From the NCBI RefSeq assembly GCF_019320115.1, contig NC_089584.1, positions 74,896,791 to 74,960,790 of the forward strand: 64,000 nt of DNA, written 5' to 3'. The position numbers and the translations under genes are program-made. The DNA comes from Miscanthus floridulus. Lineage: Eukaryota; Streptophyta; Magnoliopsida; Poales; Poaceae. The notes below the pieces were generated by a model. The model was not told the DNA's origin and did not search any database. It saw only the letters and a list, made by a program, of their open reading frames with translations. Below, piece after piece: positions 1 to 11,700 of the stretch. Position 1 is the first letter of the stretch. Each line of letters begins with the position of its first letter.

Positions 1-3000
1 CAACTCTTATAACCTAATGCATCAAACATAAAAAACTCAAGTGATATTTATAAAAATGTAGAAGGCTTAGAATGCTCTAGGGTTTGCCTGTGATCCAACA
101 CTAGGTCAATGTTTGTTAGATGACACTTGCTAGGAGAGTATCTACCATCTCGTCACTTGCTTAGTCCTTCCATTTTCGGGATAGGTCCACCATACATCGT
201 CTTCGGGTTCGGCTACAACATCATGTCCTTCACATGGTTCATCTAGCGTACCTAGATGAGATGCAAGATGCAAGTGCATGAATATGAAGAATGGTAATAT
301 GAGATGCATCACATAATAGCATTCAAGGCAAACATAAGATCATGCAAGACATAGGCACCTAGAGTTATTTAACTAAACATCACACAACCTATTATAGAGG
401 GATAGCAAGCTTATTAGGCATGGAACACAAGTGAACTTAAGTTCAGATATTCCGCACATGCATCGATCAAGAACTGACCAACATGTTTAGCCAAAACAAG
501 ATCAAGCTAAAGCAATCACCTAGCACATGTATAAAAATCTAGACAGCATACAACAGTCACTTGTTTTATCCATAACTGGAGATCCAGACATTCAAAGAAG
601 GTGATCCTAGACTTTCTGGAAAGCTAATAAAATTTCCTACAACATTATTATTATCACCAAAAGCTTATTTCAAAGCTAACTAGGTCAGACATGCCAATGT
701 TTCATATCTGCACAGAACTAGGGCAAAAAAGTAGTAGTAGTTTCAAAATGATATAACTGGAGTTACAAACATCAAACAGGCATGAAACTTAACTTTCTAG
801 AAAGACTATTAAATTATCTAAAACATGTTTATTATCATCACAAGGCGATTCCACCATTAACAAGGTCAATCAGCACAATTGAGCACCTCTGTCCAGACTT
901 GGACAGATTCTGCCATGCAACTTCACAAGCTTATAACTGGAGATTTAGACCACCAAAAGGAGTGATATTTAACAATTTGTAAAGCACATGAAAATAAATA
1001 CACTAATTCTATTATCTCTAAGACATGATTCAAAGCTTAGTTGGGTCAAACAACAAATCATTCAGATCTATACAGAGAGCATGCAAAAACCTGACAGGGA
1101 AATTATAAAATCTATAGCTCCTAAATTATCAGGCCTATGCTCATGAAAATTTAACACAAGCTAGATTATGAAGTTATGTACAACTTTTGTACTCACTACA
1201 ACCATAGAAAACATCATTTACACCATAAAAACAATTACACAAGCAAAACTGCACATGCAGCCCAACAGCAGTGGTACAATTATAGACAGAAAACTGATAG
1301 GAACTTCAGAGAAGCATAACTAGAGTTCTAGGCCTTCAACAAACATAAATCATAACTTTTTTAAAATCTTATAGAGTTACCTACAACTTTATTATTCTCA
1401 TCTTAAGATGATTCTACAGCTAACAAGGTCAATTAATCCAATAAATGCATCTCTATCCAAAACATGGACAGAAACTGACATACCAATTTAAACAACTATA
1501 ACTAGAGTTCTACATATCCAATAAATGTGGTTCTAGACTTTTTAGAAATCTTAGCAAATTGTAAACAACTTTGTTATAAACACCTAAAGCTAATTCTACT
1601 ATTAACAGGGCCACACATTACCAACAAGGCAATCCTGTCTGGGTTTGGGCAGAAACAACCACAGAAATTTAAGCAACAATAACAAAAAATATACTTAACA
1701 AAAAATTATGCTATTTAGCTTTTTGAAAATCTTAAGAAAAGTACTACAACTCATGTATTGTCATGATTCATAACTTAACTGAGCCAATTAATACAAACAT
1801 GCAGTCCTATTCAGAATAGGAGCAAAGCAATTTCATAAGGATTCCAAAAGGTCCTCATTTGCTATTTTTGGATTTTTCTACAGTTTGCTACAATTTTCCA
1901 AAGTTCAGCTGATTATATGCATATAATGAAAAAGAAAAGGAAAACGCTTTTGCATTGGGGTCCTGCAGAAAACATAAATTAAACACAAGTGAATCGGTCC
2001 TTCCTGGCACTGTTCACTCAAGTCTATAGCTTTGCAGTTACGCCCCTGGAAAAGCTTGTCTTCAAGTGCGAGCCCCCTGGTCGCGAATTAGAGTAGGGAC
2101 GAGCTTGGCACGGCTGATTTCCATCGGCATAGGCCCTTGTCGATGGCAGGAGGTGGCGCTAGGGCAAGATGGGGCCATGCTCACCCATGGAGGGATGCAG
2201 CTCAGTTGGAGGCAGCCTAAAGTGGCCGGGCCACGAGCAGCAGTGGCTCCAAGCCACTGGCTCCGGCGACCGTGGAAAAATGGGCGGCAGCGGCAGCTGG
2301 GGACGGCGAGTTCGGCCAGCACAGGCAGCTCTGGTGGCAAGCTAAAGGGCCGCTGCAAGCCATGGACCGTGCCTGGCCATAGCTTGGTCGGTGGTAGCGG
2401 TAGGAGGAGGGCGTAGCTGCTCGAATGCTCTGTCAGGAGCCAGCCATGGCGGCATCCATGTGTAGCTGGCTATGGCAGTGGTGAGGCGATGCAGTAGTGG
2501 TGGTGGATGGCATGAGCTCAGAGCTAGGCATGGGGAGGCCAAGGGGCACCAGCGCTGGCGACAGCAAGCTTCACTCAGTGGCGTCAATGGCGGCCGTGTC
2601 CAGGAGCATGCACGCGACGTCAGAGAGCGAGGGAGGGAGAGTGGAGAGGCGAGTGAGGGATGGGGCAGCTCGGGTGCTCGGTTGAAGGAGCAGGGGCATG
2701 ATAGGGAGGCAAGGTACATGGCAGCGACACGTGGCAATGGTGGGGGCACGCTCGGTATATGGTCGCCACGAAGGCAAATCATCGGACAGCTGGTGTGCGC
2801 AAAACCGGCCTGCTTTGATCCTATTTTTGGTATATCCCACTTAGATCCAGACCTGGGTGTCTGTACCAAAGTTGTTGCTCTCTAAGTCCTCTCCAACTTT
2901 TGTTAAGGGTAACTGGCCATTAGGGCTGCAGGTTAGTGGCTAATTAAGCCCCAAAGTGACATTGTTAGTGTGTTGACAGTGGTTAAGGAAACCCAAGATT

Positions 3001-3780
3001 GAGGACCAAAACGGAGTCCAACTTAGTCCATGTTTTTATATGCTCTTCTCCACAATGTATACTCCAACTTTTATCTTTGGACCAAATTGAGTTGTTTAAC
3101 AAAATTTAGAGAACACGGAATGCCAATGTCGTTGCTTAGTGAAACTCCCAGACTTAGAATATTTTTGGACTCTGAAAACAACAGCAGATTCAAAGTTTGA
3201 GCCTCAGTTTGACTTGCTTAAAAGCTGATCTAGCTCTTGGTCCAAAAACAAAGTTTGTTATAATCCACTCAAACTTCAACTTTTATTTAAGGTGCAACTC
3301 CATGCAAGCACTATAAGTATCATGGTAAAGCTTAAATTAGAGTTTTTGACCGATTGAGGCATTTTCTTGACTTCTACTCAACACGAACCCTTCATGACTT
3401 TTGTTGTAGAGTTCAATTAGAGTCATTTGGGCAAGGTAGCAAGGTTTGGTTGGCATCTCATATTCCCATTTACTTACTAAAGCAATCCAAGAAAGATTAT
3501 AACTTATCATTTCATATGACTTCTTGATTCCGAACTTCATGAAACTTTTTCACTGGTCAAGATGGATGCATGTTGATATAATGTACATGAAATAGACATG
3601 TTTAACATTACTCTTGCATAATCTTAACAAGGGTCCATATGTAAGCAAAGGTGTGTTGTCCAAGTTTAAGTTGGAGCTCACTCTTGTAGATTTGATCTTG
3701 ACACCTTCATCACCACTTAACTTGTCATCTTTGAGCTCAAACCCATTGCTTAACTAGTGACAAACACCTGGGGGGTTACA
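1..3780 (-). mobile_element. Partial long LTR of a Ty3/gypsy (Tekay-like) element
   Basis: The block ends on the plus strand in GGGGGTTACA at 3780, so read on the minus strand it begins TGTAACCCCC, the usual start of grass chromovirus LTRs. AT-rich flanks with recurring CTAGAGTTC and ACAACTTT words surround a GC-rich core at about 2060-2800. The complete minus-strand LTRs at 8710-16532 and 21411-24761 have the same layout. The left end lies outside the window. Copia sequence begins abruptly at 3781, so this was probably inserted into the copia element, as a solo LTR or as part of a full copy. ORFs in the GC-rich core overlap on both strands and have no recognisable domain; I treat them as compositional. 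Family assignment is by resemblance only. Confidence 0.6.
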
Positions 3781-5817
3781 TAAGACTTGAAGAGAAGTGA
3801 GACTACATGCTCACTTCAGTGATTAAAAAACAACGAATCTCTCAATACCTATTGATGTTGTATGACTTATACAACACCTGTTGTTAGCTTTTCGAAGAAG
3901 ATGAATGATTTAAACAAGGATCTTGTCATACATGAGCTTGTAGAATCAATTGCCTCTTGGCAATGAAGAGCAACAATAGCTCCATATGAAAGTGCCAGTA
4001 GCTGAGGCCCCAGAAGGTCTCAAAGAATTAGTAAACTAGTTTTTCCAATGACTATGAAGTCTATGTTAGTAAAGAAATTCAAATGGAGGGTGATCCCACC
4101 TCATTTGAAGAAGCCATGAGAAGCGTTTACTCATTTAAATGGCAAGAAGCTATGGAAGTTGAAATGAATTAGGTCAATACCAGCGATGTTTGAGACTTAG
4201 AAGTAATTCCCAACGGAGCCAAAACAGTAGGCTGTTAATGGGTCTACAAGACAAAATGTGACTCCAAAGGGAATGTAGAAAGATATAAAGCACGACTTGT
4301 GGCAATATGCTTTAAGCAAAGAGAAAGAATAGATTATAATGAGAGTTTTCTCTCCAGTCTTATGTAAGGATTCTTTTAGAATCATAATGGTGTCAATGGC
4401 ACATTACGATTTAGAGTTACATCAGATGGATGTAAAGACGACATTCCTCAACAGGGATTCATATGAAAATGATTGCATGGCATGACCCAAAAAGGTTTTG
4501 TCATGGAAGAAAAGAATATGTGGGATGCCGACTGTAGAAATCCATTTATGGGTTAAAAGTAAGTCTCTATACAGTAGTATTTGAAGTTGATGAAACGATA
4601 AGAAAGTTTGGGGTTTTTAAAGAAAATGAGAAGGACAATAGCGTTTATGCAAAGTTCAAGAATGGAAAATTCATTTTCGACATCCTATGAAGATGACATT
4701 CTACTCACTAGTAGTGATGTTGATCTGTCATTGGAGAAGAAGAAGTTTTGTCCTCAAGTTTCAATGTGAATGATCTTGGTGAAGCGTCATTGGTTCTAGG
4801 AATTGAAAATCACCAAGATAGAAGAAAATGGGGTATTAGGACTATTGCAAAGGCATACTTAGAAAAGATTCTAAAGAAATAAAGTATGCATTCAAGTAAA
4901 CCTACGCCTGCTCCTATAGTCAAGGGTAATAGATTTGGGAACTTTAAGTGTTCCAGGAACCAATATGAGATCGATCAAAAGAATATGGATCCTTATGCTT
5001 CAGCTGTTGGAAGTTTGATGTGTGTACAAGTACAAGTAAGAACTTACCCTAATGTAGTTTATGTATCCAGAATATTTTGGCAGAAGTCCAGTTCAGATAT
5101 AGATCACTAGAATTGAGTTGAGAATGTCTTGCAATTTTGCAAAGTATAATAGGCCTCATGCCGAATAAGAAAGAATAAGTACTCTCAAATAGTTGAGGGT
5201 ACAAAAAGTTAAGTCTTGGTGAGATGTATAGTGAAATCCACAACAGTTGCTAACACTCGCAGTTAGAGTATTATTGTGGAAAAGCTCCAAAGAAACAGTT
5301 GTGGTGTCATCAGTGATGTATACCATAGTATAGCTTGTCATGAGGCTTAAGGAATAGGCAAAAGATGGTTAAGGGAATCTGTACCTAGATTTAATAATGG
5401 TAGACAACAACAATAACCATTTAAAGTAAGTTAACTCCTAAGACAACAGGTCAAGTGTGCTGCCAAACACATTGACACTCAGTTATATGTTGTAAAGGAG
5501 AAAATCCAAAATCATTTTGAAAGCATTGAGCACATAAGTACCAAGTAAGTACTTGCAGATCCACTTACCAAAGGCTAACCACCAAGTGCGTTTAGAGAAC
5601 ACATAGTCGACATGGGTTTGTGGGAAAGCCTATGATTTCTGGATACTAAGGGCCTAGTCGAGTATCTGTTTCAAAATAGAGAGGTGCGTTGTAGCAGTTT
5701 AATCTAATGGCAACAGACCATGATGATGAGGCATGCTCTATTTCCTGATTTGAGATGGAATGGGAACAAGATAAACTAAGTTAAGTTTAAGCAATAAGGT
5801 GAGATTAAGGGGGACAA
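3781..5817 (+). pseudogene. Ty1/copia polyprotein remnant (RT and RNase H)
   Basis: Broken pol region of a copia retrotransposon. From about 4060 the sequence reads as the start of a copia reverse transcriptase: a GDPTSFEEAM motif, WQEAMEVEM, then [22 protein letters not shown], a hallmark of the family. The catalytic box appears at about 4687 as YEDDILL rather than the usual YVDDILL. The RNase H region follows, with DPYASAVGSLM at about 4990 and the C-terminal ADPLTKG and HIVDMGLWES motifs at about 5555-5625. Several stops and frame changes make it non-functional. Gag, protease and integrase are absent; the 5' part was lost or separated by the LTR insertion ending at 3780. A purine tract (ATTAAGGGGGA, 5805-5815) precedes the 3' LTR. 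Copia identity is secure; the subfamily is not determined. Confidence 0.85.
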
Positions 5818-6266
5818 TGTTAATTTGATCTCCACCAATTGGGCCCTTGGATCTGCACCCTGATTGGGGGCGTCTAACCGCTCCATGGTTGGTGGGCCCC
5901 CATCGCACAACACCATAAAAGGGAGGTGGAGGCCGGGGCACATAGTACGAGGTTTCCCTGACCCGCTAGATGCCCCACCTCTATCCCAACTCTAACCCGA
6001 TCTAAAGAGAGGGTGCTGCCAGCGACGAGAAGCCGCCATCGACTTCACCGTTGCCTCTGCAGTGCCACCACCGGGCCACTACACTTCGCCATGTCATCGC
6101 ACACCATCACTACACTGCTACTACGACTCCAGTGGCCATGTCGCTGTGGCACCATGGTCGTGGCTACGTATGTTGAAGTACATCACCAAGTCTCCCTCTC
6201 CCGATTCATGCATTAAGCTAAGTTCTACTCACTGATCTACACCTAGAAGAGTTTTCTATTCCTACA
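5818..6266 (+). repeat. 3' LTR of the copia remnant
   Basis: Starts TGTTAATTTGATCTCC directly after the polypurine tract, in the position expected of a copia 3' LTR. A TATA-like ATAAAAGG lies at 5915-5922, followed by a GC-rich stretch typical of an R/U5 region. The right end is placed at CCTACA (6266) by the TG...CA rule and could be wrong. No second copy was found in the window, so the ends cannot be confirmed by pairing. Confidence 0.5.
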
Positions 6267-6810
6267 AATATGTGTCTAAATTATGATTATTAAAATAAAT
6301 TCAATTCCTAGGATCCAAATGAGGCCTTATAGAATAAAATGTGCTTGCTGATATCTATATACCAAAAAAGGTGAGTTTTTTCTAGAGTTTTAATCCCATC
6401 TTCTCTTTATAAATTCTTAATCTTTCTTTTTATTTCTTATATCGATCAAATGCGGTTGTTACATGTTCTATATCTTTGTACAATACGTTAGTTATGTCTT
6501 CCTTTTTGGTTGTAATAGCAACTGTTAATTAATTGGTCCTTGTAGTTAATTTGAAACTAACATAGTTTTTGCTTTTAATCAAATCTATTATTTAGACGGT
6601 TGGTATTAATTAATATCCTGAAGCCTATGTGTCTGCAGCATTGTGAGCACCCCCTAGGGATGATGAACTAGTTGAGTAGACACCGCTTGGCAACCCTGGG
6701 TGGCCGGTTGGGCTCTTCCACGAGGTGTCAAGGAAAATTTGCTTTGTATTAATGAGAACATTGTATTTAAGTAAATATTGTTGCATAATAAGAATTGCTC
6801 AGACTCCTAA
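6267..6810. other. AT-rich spacer, no gene seen
   Basis: AT-rich sequence between the copia LTR and the MITE. I see no ORF with a recognisable motif, no RNA gene and no clear terminal repeats. It may be old intergenic DNA or the flank into which the copia element inserted. Confidence 0.4.
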
Positions 6811-7039
6811 GAGGGTATTTGGTTTGTAGAATGAAGAGGTCCATTATCATCTTACTCTCTAGTTCTTTGTTCGGTTTGTAGAATAGTATGAGTTGATCCA
6901 TCATCTCCTCATTCCTCACAAGCTAATATAATAATTAGTACTAGTACGAGTAATGTGATCATTCCATTAAATTTGAGGAATGGACTCATGATGCATCATC
7001 TTATTTAGAATGGATTGAATCCCCAAACCAAATACTTCA
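6811..7039. mobile_element. Tourist-like MITE
   Basis: A 229-bp non-coding element. Its left end (GAGGGTATTTGGTTT) and the reverse complement of its right end (TGAAGTATTTGGTTT) form an imperfect terminal inverted repeat. It is flanked by the trinucleotide TAA on both sides (6808-6810 and 7040-7042), the target duplication expected of PIF/Harbinger-type Tourist MITEs. The interior has ATGATGCATCAT and similar partly palindromic AT-rich sequence and no coding capacity. Confidence 0.7.
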
Positions 7040-7042
7040 TAA

Positions 7043-7879
7043 AAGTTCTAGCTCCGCCACTGTGATAGACCAAAGGGTGGGTGCGTCAAGTGCTTGGAAT
7101 GCTAATGCGTTGATGTGCAGCAATAGTCTTCATATTACTTTGCTGGGCTACAATGGCTTGTTTCGATGTGTTTTCTTGTGTGGCTTGCACAATTCCTTTT
7201 CAATAAAAGACAGTACGCGTTCAACATATGATCTTTCTTTTCTTGCATTCCGATAAAAGCATCTTTGTTTTATGAGTTAAAAATCACGAGACCAATGATT
7301 CAACCATCGATAATGATGATGACGTTTGTCCGTCCAGACGTCCTCTCTAAAAAAAACTCCCCACATGTGGGCTTCTGCTCATCCGATTTCCCATGGCGAC
7401 AACACCACACACCTCCCCCACAGCGCATCTGCCGTCCTACGCCCGTGGCTAGCCCCTTTCACCTGGCCCTCACCCAGCCAGAGCCCGCTGGTGGCCTACG
7501 CCATCGCTGGCATGTCCCCACCTTCCCCTCCACCCATCTGCGATGGCGGTAGCCCATATCCCAACCAAAGCTTACTGTGGCCTATCCACGCCGCCCCTCC
7601 GCTCGCCTCTAGAAGGGGGTCGTGATGACACTGCCCTCCGCCTACCCATCCCCCACTCACATTGCATCGTAAAGAAGAAGGGTGAAAAACGCATGTTGCA
7701 AGCCTACGGTTTATGTGTTTCAAATGTTTCATAGGTATGCTGTAAATGTTTGATATGGATGTTACAAAAGTAAATTGGGATGTTGCAAATGTTGCAATAG
7801 TTGTATACGTATCTTGCAAGCTTATGTTCCCAATGTTTTATATGTTTTTCAGACATGTTGCAAGCGTGTTTTTGCATAT
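7043..7879. repeat. Degenerate repeat region with TGTTGCAA words
   Basis: No gene is supported. About 7330-7660 is C-rich with short overlapping ORFs on both strands. From about 7690 to 7880 the word TGTTGCAA or ATGTTGCAA recurs at irregular short spacing, mixed with ATGTTTCA variants. I recognise the pattern from a dispersed grass DNA-transposon repeat but cannot name the family. It ends where the long gypsy LTR begins. Confidence 0.4.
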
Positions 7880-8709
7880 TGTTGGTGTGTTGTAAACCGG
7901 ACTAGTAAATTTATACGATTGTCGCGCTGCTCTAGGAAGACGATGGTAGCATCCAAAAGACACAAGGATTTATAATGGTTCATCCTGGAGCCCTATGTCT
8001 AGTCTCAGAGATGATTGAGTATGTGTTCCTCGCTTGAATGCTCTGAAGTTTTTACAATGGGGGGTGCAAGAATGGTGGAAGAGGTAGGAGAGATAGAGCT
8101 AAGAGATGGACTACCTGAAGGGAAGCTGGACTACCTAAAGGGAAGCTTCAGGAGCCCTACTACGGTGTGAATGAGTTTCCCCTTTAGGATCCCCTAGGAA
8201 GGATGCCCTGGCTTCCGTTATATAGAGTTCGGGGCCAGGGCATATACAAAGAAGAAGGTTCCCCTGACCAAGGGGTCATGAGCTTGAGGGAGGGACCTAG
8301 CTAACTTGGCTTGCAAGCTACGTCATCTTGTGAAGTATGTTTGTGTATAGTTGTTTGTTATGGTCTTGTGCCCACGCCGTGGTAAGGTGTGGCGTGGTAC
8401 CACTATGCCCGCCGTGGTGACACTATAGGCACGATGGTGGTTCGCTAGATGTCCTTTGTGACGTGTTCTCTGTTATGGCCTTTGTCATTGCTTCCTGTCT
8501 CCTGGGGGCATTGTACCAGAGTTGGTAGCCACACCTAGATCATCGATCGCCTGATTAGTCTTACGGAGTTGGTGGCCATGACCCCGAGCTCTAGGGTCAT
8601 GGTGACCATCTGTTTGGATGGCTTCTAAGTTAAAGCCTCCATCATGGATCTCATCCTATAGTGGGTAGGATCGTACGTATATCTTGTCGCACCATATTTG
8701 GACGGCGGG

Positions 8710-11700
8710 TGTGGCAGAACCGCTCAAAATAACACACCATCGGAGGTGCTCGTCTTCCACCAGACACTAAGCACCCCGAAAGCAAGCTACATCGGACGGA
8801 TTCCATCGAGCACACCCTAAGGGAGAACTTGAATAATCTATATTTTTCCTCCAGGATCCAATAATGAGAACGAGTTTGTAACACCCCGATGTTATGCCAG
8901 CATTTAGGCACTGCAAATCATGCATCATCAAGCATCCTAATCATACATGCCTAATCATGTAAATAATAACTGAAACCCTGCTTCGAAACATACGAAACAT
9001 GCTTGTGAAAAATGAATGTTGCATACACTTGTTTAGAGTTATTTCGCCAAATTATGTTTGCTAGATTAGTAAAACATGTTTGGCTATGATTGTAAATCCT
9101 CTAGAATTATTTAGCACAATTTTTGGAGCAAAGTTTGTATTGAAATTATTGCCAAATTCTGCTTTAAAAATAATTCTCCAAAATTAGGGTTTTGAGTTAA
9201 AATTGACTTTAATTTTATAATTCAAAATCTATCAAGAATTGGACTTTGGTCATAAAAGCAAAGTTGTAGAGAATTAAATTCTAAACAACTTTCATTTTTG
9301 GTACATTTTCAAAAGATGTTATTTTCTTGCTCAAAATGATATTTGAAAGCTGGTATTTGAAAATTTCTTAAAAATATAATTTGAAAAAGGCTTTTCTCCT
9401 TTCATGGGCTGCCGCCTCGATTCTCGGCCCACGGCCGAAGCCAGCCCAGCGAACCTCCCGCGCCCGCGCCAGCCCACCTCGCCTCGGCCCAGCCTAGCCC
9501 CGCGCGCATCTGGCCTGCCTCCGTGCTGCACCGCGCACGTTCCCGCGCGTCGCGTCCCGACCGCGCCAGGGCGCGACCGCCGTGTGGCGGCCATGCACCG
9601 GCGACGCCCGCCGTGCGTCGCAGCTGGCCTGATTCCGCCTCCATGCACACGCCTTCTTTTGCCAACCGCGCTGCGCTCCTCTCCACTCACTCCCACCCGC
9701 TCTCTCGCTCTCCCGTGCTCGCCCCTCCTTTCGTCATGGCAGAGCACAGCGCCGCAGTCGCTTCACCGGCAACGTGCTCCTCCTCCCATGCCTCATTCCT
9801 CCATTCTACCCGCCAGCACCTCCGCCTCGCTCTCCGGCACCTGGTGCTCGCGGTTGTGATGCTTTTGAGCCAAGGTAGAGCCTTCTTCGAGCTTTGTCGC
9901 CGTCAGCCATGGCGCCGCCATGCTCGACCACCATGGAATGCATCCATCTTCCCCTCCTCCACCCTTCCTAGTTACCTGCTCGGGTTTGCCACCTCCTTGC
10001 AAACCCCGTGCGCTCACCCGCTTGCCCGAACCCGGCCGACAATGGCCGCCGTCCCGCTGGCCGAGCCGCGCCGCCGTGGCGTCTCGACGCCGGCATGGCC
10101 CTTCGCCTCGGCCGAGCTGGGCCAAGTGGCCGTGGGCCGAAGCCCCAAGCCAGGCCACCACAGCCCCTTCGCTCGGTCTAAGCGGGCCAAGTGTGGCCGT
10201 GGGCCAGATGGTTCCCACAGGCCGGCCTAGTATCAATAGGAAGTTTTCAATTCTAGTTTTTCTTTATTATTTGAAAAGAGAAATGATTTGGAAAATGTTT
10301 GGATACTCAAATTTGCTCCAAATCTGTTGAAATAAATTTTGCTAGGTTCCTTGCCACCAGATCTACATGAGAAAATTATTGCATGTCATCTTTAAGATAC
10401 TTTTCTGTAGAGCTTTATTTAATCCTTGATATTGCTGATAACTTGAAAAATGTGTAGAAAAACCTATAGGCTTCAGAAAAATATGATTTCCAAGTTTGTT
10501 AATCTTCTTATGTAATGTACTTCCTAGGAAAAATATGTGTCATGCATGTGCTATAGAAAAAGTATGAGGTGTAGTTCAAGTGCCTTTAATGGCTGATTTT
10601 TGTTATTTTTGCTAGAGAGCAAAATTTGTATAAAACATGCATGTGATAATTTTTGTACAATGATTATTTGCTGTGTAGAACATAGGAAAAATATTTCCTC
10701 TGTTGTTTGACACTTTTCACAGTACAAAGTATTTTCATGTTCATAATCATGCCATAGCTTGTTATTTTTGTGTAGGCTAATCCACTCATTCAAATACCAT
10801 GAAAATCTGATGGTAGACTACTTAGTGTAGTACTATGCTATGGTAATTTTCTAATATTTTTCTAAGCAATAAAAATAGATGTTACTATTCAAACCTATTA
10901 TTAATTAGGGTTTAATCAAGTGTTGCTTTATGTGTGATTAAGAAATTAGTGAAGCTTTGGTGTATCTTTGAAGCATTTAATAAGATGTGTTGACTTAGCA
11001 TATTAGCAGTAGAAGAGAATGCAGTAGATGACATGTGCTTGTAGTATATGTTCTTGGATGATGTTGACTACCTTGCATTCAAGCATATCCATTGTATTCA
11101 TCTCATCCGATGCACCGATGGCATAAGCACTTACGCACATTGCATCATACAGGATCGCAAACCGAGAACCCAGTCGTCATACCTGAGGAGCCCGAGGAGC
11201 AGCTCGAGGTGCAGCCGCAGGAAGTGCCCGAAGCCAATGAGGAGGACGTTGAGGAACTTCCAGAGTGCCCCGATCACCGCCCGAGCTCCTTCGAGAGAGG
11301 CAAGCCCCAGAGCATTTTCTCCCCAGTTTGCAATTATTAATTCAATGCTTTACTTTAATTGATGCATTATGTTCAGGAGTCGTTTGCAACCATTGCTGCA
11401 TTATACCTTGTCTACCTTTGTTATACTATATCCTTGTTACCCTGGTATCCGCAGTCGAGTCAATGCTTAGCTGGCTTAGACCGGTAGAAGTCGGGTGATT
11501 TCCTGTCACCTGCGAGCTATAGGTGGTTACCTGGATCTGCTTGGATGACTATGAAGTCATGGTATAACTAAGTGTTAAATGAAGTTGAGACCGGACGGAG
11601 ACTTACAGAGTTTTGAACTATAGTGTTTTTCGTCTGTGTCGATTAAGGACCGACTGTTGTTGGGCCTCGAGTCATGTTGAACACATGTCTTACATTTAGC

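Noticed and set aside
2062..2885. ORFs of 98-175 codons on both strands
   Set aside because: GC-rich core of the first LTR; mutually overlapping, low complexity, no motif.
7875..7879. CATAT as target duplication of the outer Tat-like LTR
   Set aside because: No CATAT found near the presumed right end around 35580; the right boundary stays open.
9331..10330. Overlapping ORFs of 94-235 codons on both strands
   Set aside because: They lie in the GC-rich core of a solo LTR, overlap in several frames on both strands, are rich in Ala, Arg and Pro, and show no domain; compositional.
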